A stretch of 11,476 nt of DNA from Candidatus Saliniplasma halalkaliphilum (GTDB lineage Archaea; Thermoplasmatota; Thermoplasmata; Halarchaeoplasmatales; Halarchaeoplasmataceae), in NCBI GenBank assembly GCA_019594235.1, contig JAFDTG010000046.1, forward strand, positions 1 to 11,476, written 5' to 3'. Shown in pieces: positions 6,816-11,476 of the stretch (its first letter is position 1; each line of letters starts with the position of its first letter). The notes under the pieces were generated by a model, which was not told where the DNA came from, did not search any database, and saw nothing but the letters and a program-made list of their open reading frames with translations. The position numbers were made by a program, and so were the translations under genes.

Positions 6816-8750
6816 TCACTTTTCTATACCCTCTCTAACCCTAACAGCCATACCCGTATCGTATTCTAAGATCTCGTCTTTTGCTAAAAACATTCTACCG
6901 ACAGCGACCATGTTGTCATTTTTATCGACTATCAACGCCTCGTCACCCGGTCTTAGATCTTCATCGACGTTTAAAACAAACTTCGAGAAGACGTTCCTTC
7001 CCTTCCTGTTGAACTCCGCGCTGTCGTCGTCGACTTTAACCCTTAAATATGGTGCTTGAAAATGATCCTTCAATATCTCGGCGCCCTCTGTTTTCAATGT
7101 AAAGAATCCGTCGTAATGCCTGACTGATAAGATGTGCTCATCATCCAATATAACGTTCTTGACCCTACCTTTCCGGTTCTTGACAAATCTAAGTTGACCA
7201 TCTGTCAATACTTCTCCAGCACCTTTACCAAACTGGTAATTCGCTACGGTTTTGACCCTCATGACGTCAAGATTGCCGGAACTTCCGTTCTCTACGGAAC
7301 TGAGAGATTCTATACCGTCCCATACCAAAAGGTCGTCGATACCTTTCTTCTCCAGGTACTCGTTAACGAGTTCTTCATCCCGCATACCTCGTGGGAATAT
7401 CGACTGTGCGATAGGATATATCTCGTCCAGTTCCATTGGTACCGGACCTATAGGGGTAGAAAGAAGTAGATCGGCTTCGGTCCTCTTGAATATCTCGGAG
7501 ATCTCGAACATCAGATGACGATTGTAAGGTTTCTCGTTCTCGTTCACTTTGAATAAGAATGTAGGTTCGTCGAAATGTGGTTGGTATTCGTTCATTATCC
7601 ATCTCTGGACTCTTTTCACAGCAGGCCTATCGAGGGTTTCTCTTCCGGTGTACATAAGAGCCGATTTCCTGCTCCGTGGTTCGTACAGTTCAAGGAATCT
7701 CCATCGTTTTTTCAATATTTCGTACACTTCGTACAACTGCGGATGGCTCCTGCACCTCCGTTCCACCAGTTCCCATAAAGACCCATCACGGATCGCTTGT
7801 TTGATTCTTCGTATCTCGATGAACATCTGCCTTAAATTATGCTCTGCGATCAGCTTAGTTCTCTCGTCTTCATCCATCCCTCTGAAATCCTCTACTGAAC
7901 GACCGTTACATGATGGACAGTCACAGGTTATCTCATAGGTATGTTCCAGTTTCCTAGTTCCCGTTGGGAACATGAAATCTCCACGTCTAGCGTATTTAAT
8001 GTAAGAACTGGAATCGAACATATCACAACCCAGTAGAACAGCTAGTGAGAATATCATGGGATGTCCGGCACCGAAAAGGTGTACCGGTCCTTTTGGTCCC
8101 AAACCTTTCTTGGAGGCGATGATGACTTCCGCTAGATCTTTGAACCTGTAATCTTCCATCAAAGGAACCACTCCTCCGATGGGGTAAACCGCTTTTGCAT
8201 CCAATTTAGAGATGCCTTCTGCAGCGTCCTTTCTCAATTCAGTGAATATTGAACCCTGGATCGGAAGTGATAGATGTGTTTCGGATCTTCCATATTCTTC
8301 TACAGCATCTTCCGCCCTCTGTATAGTATCCCTGACCTTTTCCTCGACCAGTTCTTTATTATCCTCGGGTTCGGTGAACCTGTCAAGTATGGTGATTATA
8401 TCTGAACCTATGTCCTTCTGGAATTTCAATATCTCTTCGGGATTCGTGTCGACTGAACCGTAAACGTAGGCTTGAAAAGTTCCAGAATCCGTCATGATAG
8501 GTCCGTCGAAATCTAACATTTCGTGTAAGCCATCTTTCAAGGCTTTTTCCCGAAGTTCTTCGCTTTGCTTGATAACATAGGAGTTGGTGATGATAATCTG
8601 GGCTCCGAACTGCTCCTTCAGTTTCTTTGGAGGTGCGACTAATTTGTTAGGGTTGATAACGGGCATCACAGCCGGAGTTTCGACTGTACCGTGAGCTGTT
8701 TCGAAACTACAGATTCGTGCTAGTCCATCTCTATGTTTGACTTCGAACAT
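6816..8750 (-). CDS. tgtA: Archaeosine tRNA-guanine transglycosylase (ArcTGT), full length with PUA domain
   Basis: A 644-residue protein. It exchanges guanine-15 in the D-loop of archaeal tRNAs for preQ0, the first tRNA-bound step towards archaeosine. The TIM-barrel catalytic domain covers about 1-330, with MTDSGTFQ (86-93; D88 corresponds to the catalytic-site Asp), PIQGS (163-167), YPIGGVVPLME (189-199), the nucleophile D246 in CDMFDSSSYIKYARRG, and the zinc site C276, C278, C281 and H304. The middle carries the archaeal C1/C2 domains (around 350-565, including YQFGKGAGE), and a complete PUA RNA-binding domain ends the protein (about 568-644). Known one-piece enzymes are around 580-660 residues, so this is intact and not one of the split tgtA forms. 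No archaeosine synthase or preQ0 biosynthesis gene lies nearby. The ATG has a TATA-like element 26 bp upstream and no SD. Confidence 0.97.
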   Translation of the reverse strand: MFEVKHRDGLARICSFETAHGTVETPAVMPVINPNKLVAPPKKLKEQFGAQIIITNSYVIKQSEELREKALKDGLHEMLDFDGPIMTDSGTFQAYVYGSVDTNPEEILKFQKDIGSDIITILDRFTEPEDNKELVEEKVRDTIQRAEDAVEEYGRSETHLSLPIQGSIFTELRKDAAEGISKLDAKAVYPIGGVVPLMEDYRFKDLAEVIIASKKGLGPKGPVHLFGAGHPMIFSLAVLLGCDMFDSSSYIKYARRGDFMFPTGTRKLEHTYEITCDCPSCNGRSVEDFRGMDEDERTKLIAEHNLRQMFIEIRRIKQAIRDGSLWELVERRCRSHPQLYEVYEILKKRWRFLELYEPRSRKSALMYTGRETLDRPAVKRVQRWIMNEYQPHFDEPTFLFKVNENEKPYNRHLMFEISEIFKRTEADLLLSTPIGPVPMELDEIYPIAQSIFPRGMRDEELVNEYLEKKGIDDLLVWDGIESLSSVENGSSGNLDVMRVKTVANYQFGKGAGEVLTDGQLRFVKNRKGRVKNVILDDEHILSVRHYDGFFTLKTEGAEILKDHFQAPYLRVKVDDDSAEFNRKGRNVFSKFVLNVDEDLRPGDEALIVDKNDNMVAVGRMFLAKDEILEYDTGMAVRVREGIEK

Positions 8751-8773
8751 TGTTTACACCGTTTAAATTAGGG

Positions 8774-8778
8774 TTATA
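8774..8778 (-). promoter_or_regulatory. Possible TATA box of tgtA
   Basis: The minus strand reads GGTATAACC here, with TATAA centred 26 bp before the tgtA ATG at 8750. The flanks are less A/T-rich than in a strong box, so this is tentative. The 118-bp gap between tgtA and the DUF2891 gene holds nothing else that I recognise. Confidence 0.4.
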
Positions 8779-8836
8779 CCAATTCCAAGTGATAAGAAGG
8801 TAAAAACCATTTTGGTTGAATATAATCAAAAACCTA

Positions 8837-8846
8837 AAAAATATAT
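8837..8846 (+). promoter_or_regulatory. Likely TATA box of the DUF2891 gene
   Basis: AAAAATATAT (TATA core centred near 8843) lies about 26 bp before the ATG at 8869, as at the other first genes of this window. It would be inside the coding frame if the upstream TTG (8812) or ATG (8845) were used, and therefore argues for the ATG at 8869. Confidence 0.5.
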
Positions 8847-8868
8847 GAGATGTATCCGTTTTACAAAT

Positions 8869-9957
8869 ATGTCAAAAGGGGAAGGTTTAGATCTCGATAT
8901 AGAGGACTACGAAGTTGATGACTTACTTTCTGGTAAACCGGACTGGATAGATTCAAAGATGGCAGAAAAACTCGCAGATCTGCCGTTAGATTGTATCGAA
9001 AAGGAGTTCCCACATTTTGTTTACTCAGTCTCAGACCATGACTATTTCACAACTCCTAAAGAACAGCATCCCATATTCTACGGCTGCTTCGACTGGCACT
9101 CGGCAGTTCACAGTCACTGGAGTCTGATCCGACAGTTGAGATTGTTAGATGATCATCCGTTGAAAAACGAGATTATTGAGAAATTAGATAAGCAGTTCAC
9201 AGAAGAAAAAGCGGAAAAAGAAAAGCTGTACTTCGATGAAAACAGGGATTTCGAAAAACCGTACGGTTGGGCATGGTTCATGCGTTTGATGGTTGAGTTG
9301 GAATTATGGGATGACGAACAGGCTAATAGATGGAAAAGAAATCTAAAACCTTTGGAAAACAAGCTCCTCGAACTTATACAGAGTAGATTTTTAGAACAGG
9401 AACATCCGCTGAGAGTAGGCACTCACGGGAATTCAGCCTTTGCTTTACAGGCTTTTTGGGATCATGCAGTGATCATGGAAAATCAAAAACTGAAAGCTAA
9501 AGTCGAAAAAAAGTCAAGAGAGTTTTTCATGAACGATACTTCCGCCCCCATCGATTACGAACCGGTAGGCTGGGATTTCCTTTCACCTTCTCTTGTAGAA
9601 GCGGATCTGATGCATAGAGTTCTAGATCAGGAAGAATTCTTAGATTGGCTAAACGGATTTCTACCAGAACTTCCCTCTGATCATCCCATACTAGAACCAT
9701 TTAAAGTGGAACTGGACGAGTTGATGAAATTCCACTTAGTAGGTCTTAACCTTTCAAAAGCATGGTGTCTATCAAGTATCAGCAGAGCTCTGCCTGAAGA
9801 GCATCGGTATAAAGATATTTTCTTAGAGAGTGCCGGAAATCATGCTGTCCAAGGACTTAAACAGACCTTTTCTAGAGATTACCGTGGCTCACACTGGTTG
9901 ACTTCCTTTGCCCTCTACCTCTTCACTCTAGAAGAAGACGGTATCGATCCTTGTTAG
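8869..9957 (+). CDS. DUF2891 family protein (function unknown)
   Basis: About 362 residues from the ATG at 8869; the same frame can be extended to an ATG at 8845 or a TTG at 8812. It is recognised by the DUF2891 pattern of conserved aromatic, His and Gly residues (numbered from 8869): HPIFYGCFDWHSAVHSHW (67-84), KPYGWAWF (130-137), RVGTHGNSAF (182-191), DFLSPSLVEADLMHRVL (236-252), GLNLSKAWC (292-300) and GSHWLTSFA (340-348). It is probably an all-helical protein without signal peptide or membrane span. The several conserved Trp/His blocks spread along helices recall alpha/alpha-toroid carbohydrate enzymes, but that is only an impression and no activity is known to me. I know this family mostly from bacteria, so it may have been acquired by transfer. 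It is a single gene between tgtA and korC, in opposite orientation to both; its TAG is one base from the korC stop. Confidence 0.88.
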   Translation: MSKGEGLDLDIEDYEVDDLLSGKPDWIDSKMAEKLADLPLDCIEKEFPHFVYSVSDHDYFTTPKEQHPIFYGCFDWHSAVHSHWSLIRQLRLLDDHPLKNEIIEKLDKQFTEEKAEKEKLYFDENRDFEKPYGWAWFMRLMVELELWDDEQANRWKRNLKPLENKLLELIQSRFLEQEHPLRVGTHGNSAFALQAFWDHAVIMENQKLKAKVEKKSREFFMNDTSAPIDYEPVGWDFLSPSLVEADLMHRVLDQEEFLDWLNGFLPELPSDHPILEPFKVELDELMKFHLVGLNLSKAWCLSSISRALPEEHRYKDIFLESAGNHAVQGLKQTFSRDYRGSHWLTSFALYLFTLEEDGIDPC

Positions 9958-9958
9958 A

Positions 9959-10480
9959 TCACTCTTTACCTTCTTCGTATCCCATGTTGAAAGCTTTCAA
10001 GTTTTTCTCTTCAGTACCTTCTGGAACCAGTTCAGCGATAGCTTCTTCCATGGCCTCTTTACCGACGAATCCTGTTTTACCTGTGAAGTAGCCCAGCATG
10101 ACTATATTGGCAACCATCCTCAATCCGAGATCTTCCTCAGCGATCTTCGTTGCTGGTAAACCTACGTGTTCGCGATCACTCTCTACCAATCCGGTATCGA
10201 TGATCAATGTACCATCTTCCCCGAGTTCGGGAAGGTAAGTGTCTAAAGCAGATTGTGACATAGATACAAGTACGTCTGGTTTCCTGACCTGTGGGTAATT
10301 TATCCTGCTGTCAGCCACGATTATATCTGTACTGCAGGCTCCGCCTCTAGCTTCTGGTCCATAACTCTTGGTCAATGTCACGTCTTTATCATCCAAAACC
10401 GCTGCTTTCCCGAGGATGTGTCCCATCAATATGATACCCTGACCGCCAAATCCTGAGAACCGAATCTCTCTCTTCATCAT
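9959..10480 (-). CDS. korC: 2-oxoacid:ferredoxin oxidoreductase, gamma subunit
   Basis: A 173-residue gamma subunit of the pyruvate/2-ketoisovalerate/2-oxoglutarate ferredoxin oxidoreductase superfamily. It shows the glycine-rich FGGQGI (11-16) after the first strand, the signature SYGPEARGG (39-47), and a helical C-terminal part. With the TPP-binding beta subunit and the alpha subunit it forms the cytosolic complex that converts a 2-oxoacid and CoA into acyl-CoA, CO2 and reduced ferredoxin, or the reverse. The KorA-KorB-KorC order and the beta subunit type favour 2-oxoglutarate; branched-chain or other 2-oxoacids cannot be ruled out. The ATG at 10480 overlaps the korB stop as ATGA, and a second ATG follows at once. 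This is the last gene of the operon, meeting the DUF2891 gene tail to tail. Confidence 0.92.
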   Translation of the reverse strand: MMKREIRFSGFGGQGIILMGHILGKAAVLDDKDVTLTKSYGPEARGGACSTDIIVADSRINYPQVRKPDVLVSMSQSALDTYLPELGEDGTLIIDTGLVESDREHVGLPATKIAEEDLGLRMVANIVMLGYFTGKTGFVGKEAMEEAIAELVPEGTEEKNLKAFNMGYEEGKE

Positions 10481-11391
10481 TCTACCCCCAGTTTATCTCT
10501 AGCTTCTTGGAAAACTTTCCCACGTACATCTTGATAAGTAGGAGCATCTCTATCTACGAAATCACCGACTATTATATTGGAGTTAGGGTCGTCTGGATCC
10601 AAGGCTACATCGGCGAGGTCTGCATCATGGTCTATTTCACTGTTCTCTTTGAAATGGTTCATGGTTTTCTTACCCGTTTTCAATCCGACTTTACGACCGT
10701 AACCGGTTGGACACGGAGACAGTACTTCTATGAAACAGAAACCTTTCTTTTCAAGTGCCTTCTCCATCGATTTTATGAGTTGTTCTACATGATATGTAGT
10801 CCATCGTGCTACGTAAACCGCCCCTGCACCTGCTGCGACTGCAGGTAAATTGAAAGGCTGCTCGAATCCACCCCAGGGTGTCGTGGAAGTTTCTGCTTCT
10901 GTGGGAGTTGTTGGACCGGCCTGGCCACCTGTCATACCGTAGTTGAAATTGTTAACACAGATAACGTTGAAATCTACGTTTCGTCTCGCGGCGTGTATGA
11001 AATGATTACCACCTATCGCAAAGAGATCACCGTCACCGCTGAACACAGTTGTTATCAGATCACGGTTACCTACTTTTAAACCCGTTGCGAAGGGGATCGC
11101 TCTACCGTGTGTAACGTGGAATGAATCTACATCTACATATCCAGCAGCTCTACCACTGCACCCGATACCAGATACAACTGCGGTATCTTCCGGAGCGATC
11201 TCGGAATCCTTTAACACTCTCAGGTATGAGTTCAATATCACTCCCAACCCACAGCCTGGACACCATATATGTGGGATCCTATCTTTTCTCAGATATCCAT
11301 CTAACGGATGTTTACCGTGAGCAGCTCCTTTGGCCGGTTTTTGATCCATATAATCCGGTGAGAACAAATCTCTACTTTTTCTTATACTCAT
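10477..11391 (-). CDS. korB: 2-oxoacid:ferredoxin oxidoreductase, beta (TPP-binding) subunit
   Basis: About 304 residues from the ATG at 11391. It binds thiamine diphosphate and an Fe4S4 cluster, and passes electrons from the 2-oxoacid to ferredoxin. Visible are the CPGCG pair (C44, C47), C78 in GIGCSG and C227 in SPCPTG, whose spacing fits the four cluster ligands of short beta subunits; the TPP/Mg motif GDGD (119-122) leading to NNFNYGMTGGQ (147-157); and HGRAIPFATG (95-104). A GTG at 11400 would add three residues (Met-Ile-Tyr), but GGAGTGAT ends four bases before the ATG at 11391, the same spacing as at two other SD sites here, so I choose the ATG. The long N-terminal stretch before the CPGC motif (about 40 residues) and the C-terminal tail are typical of KorB rather than PorB. 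Two possible hairpins overlap its ribosome-binding site. Confidence 0.94.
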   Translation of the reverse strand: MSIRKSRDLFSPDYMDQKPAKGAAHGKHPLDGYLRKDRIPHIWCPGCGLGVILNSYLRVLKDSEIAPEDTAVVSGIGCSGRAAGYVDVDSFHVTHGRAIPFATGLKVGNRDLITTVFSGDGDLFAIGGNHFIHAARRNVDFNVICVNNFNYGMTGGQAGPTTPTEAETSTTPWGGFEQPFNLPAVAAGAGAVYVARWTTYHVEQLIKSMEKALEKKGFCFIEVLSPCPTGYGRKVGLKTGKKTMNHFKENSEIDHDADLADVALDPDDPNSNIIVGDFVDRDAPTYQDVRGKVFQEARDKLGVE

Positions 11392-11395
11392 ATAT

Positions 11396-11403
11396 ATCAC
11401 TCC
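11396..11403 (-). promoter_or_regulatory. Shine-Dalgarno site of korB with overlapping hairpins
   Basis: The minus strand reads GGAGTGAT, four bases before the ATG at 11391, and it contains the korA stop TGA. The first four bases (GGAG) can also pair with an upstream CTCC across a short T/A-rich loop, and a second hairpin lies just upstream (11411-11426); see the finding on competing hairpins. Confidence 0.7.
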
Positions 11404-11474
11404 TTAAAAGGAGGGATCTCTCCCTCTTCAATTGCTTCTATCCTTTCCAATATCTCTTCAGGTGTATGAATACT
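11397..11474 (-). CDS. korA: 2-oxoacid:ferredoxin oxidoreductase, alpha subunit, C-terminal end (partial)
   Basis: The minus-strand frame from the window edge reads 25 codons (SIHTPEEILERIEAIEEG, then EIPPFKE) and ends at TGA (11399-11397), inside the korB ribosome-binding site. Two further bases at the edge belong to the preceding codon. The piece is too short to identify by motif. The call rests on the unbroken frame, its close coupling to korB, and the usual korA-korB-korC order; the acidic helix with a short proline end is compatible with a KorA C-terminus. The ferredoxin-like KorD, if present, would lie further upstream outside the window, as would the operon promoter. Confidence 0.7.
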   Translation of the reverse strand, partial: SIHTPEEILERIEAIEEGEIPPFKE

Positions 11475-11476
11475 AC

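Noticed and set aside
7134..7938. Plus-strand open frames of 111 and 129 codons opposite tgtA
   Set aside because: They lie fully antisense to a well-conserved gene, resemble no protein family and have no promoter or SD; they reflect tgtA codon composition.
10507..10848. Plus-strand open frame of 113 codons opposite korB
   Set aside because: It lies over conserved korB motifs, has an implausible amino-acid make-up and no start signals.
1..11476. Mobile element, CRISPR array, tRNA or other structured RNA
   Set aside because: I looked on both strands and found no direct-repeat series, transposase motif, terminal inverted repeats or tRNA-like cloverleaf; the gaps between genes are all about 120 bp or shorter.

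Overview
This is a gene-dense stretch of archaeal chromosome. It holds ten complete protein genes, plus the end of one gene at each edge. Archaeal origin is shown by a full-length archaeosine tRNA-guanine transglycosylase with a C-terminal PUA domain, a GlmU-like nucleotidylyltransferase/acetyltransferase of the archaeal type, a small stand-alone JAMM peptidase, Shine-Dalgarno sites matching the archaeal 16S tail (GGAGGTGAT), and TATA-like boxes about 26 bp upstream of apparently leaderless starts. A KorABC-type 2-oxoacid:ferredoxin oxidoreductase points to anaerobic or ferredoxin-linked metabolism. The content suggests a euryarchaeote, possibly in or near Thermoplasmatota, but I cannot place it firmly from sequence reading alone.

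Layout. (1) 1-2672, plus strand: the end of a phosphoglucosamine-mutase-type enzyme, a GlmU-like bifunctional enzyme and a GT4 glycosyltransferase form one tightly coupled operon that should make UDP-GlcNAc (or a related nucleotide sugar) and may use it for a surface glycan or lipid. (2) 2664-6208, minus strand: an MscS-type channel with a large secreted N-terminal domain, an inositol-monophosphatase-family phosphatase, NAD kinase and a JAMM peptidase. The last three form a coupled operon; the phosphatase also has its own likely promoter behind the channel gene. (3) 6315-6812, plus: a membrane-anchored protein with six CxxC pairs. (4) 6816-8750, minus: tgtA. (5) 8869-9957, plus: a DUF2891 protein, a family I associate mainly with bacteria. 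(6) 9959-11476, minus: korC, korB and the last 25 codons of korA, read korA-korB-korC.

Genes that start a transcript have a TATA-like box centred about 26 bp before the start codon and no leader. Inside operons, genes either start within an ATGA overlap or have an SD site four bases before the start, written into the last codons of the upstream gene. All three tail-to-tail gene pairs are separated by three bases or fewer, one of them overlapping by 9 bp.

Most of the window is core metabolism, and I see no clear new defence, mobile or RNA system. The best leads are two competing hairpins over the korB ribosome-binding site, the phosphatase/NAD kinase pair that mirrors the fused methanogen enzyme, the six-CxxC membrane protein, and the DUF2891 gene. 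No stretch longer than 300 bases lacks a gene. I saw no tRNA, rRNA, CRISPR array, insertion sequence or long repeat.
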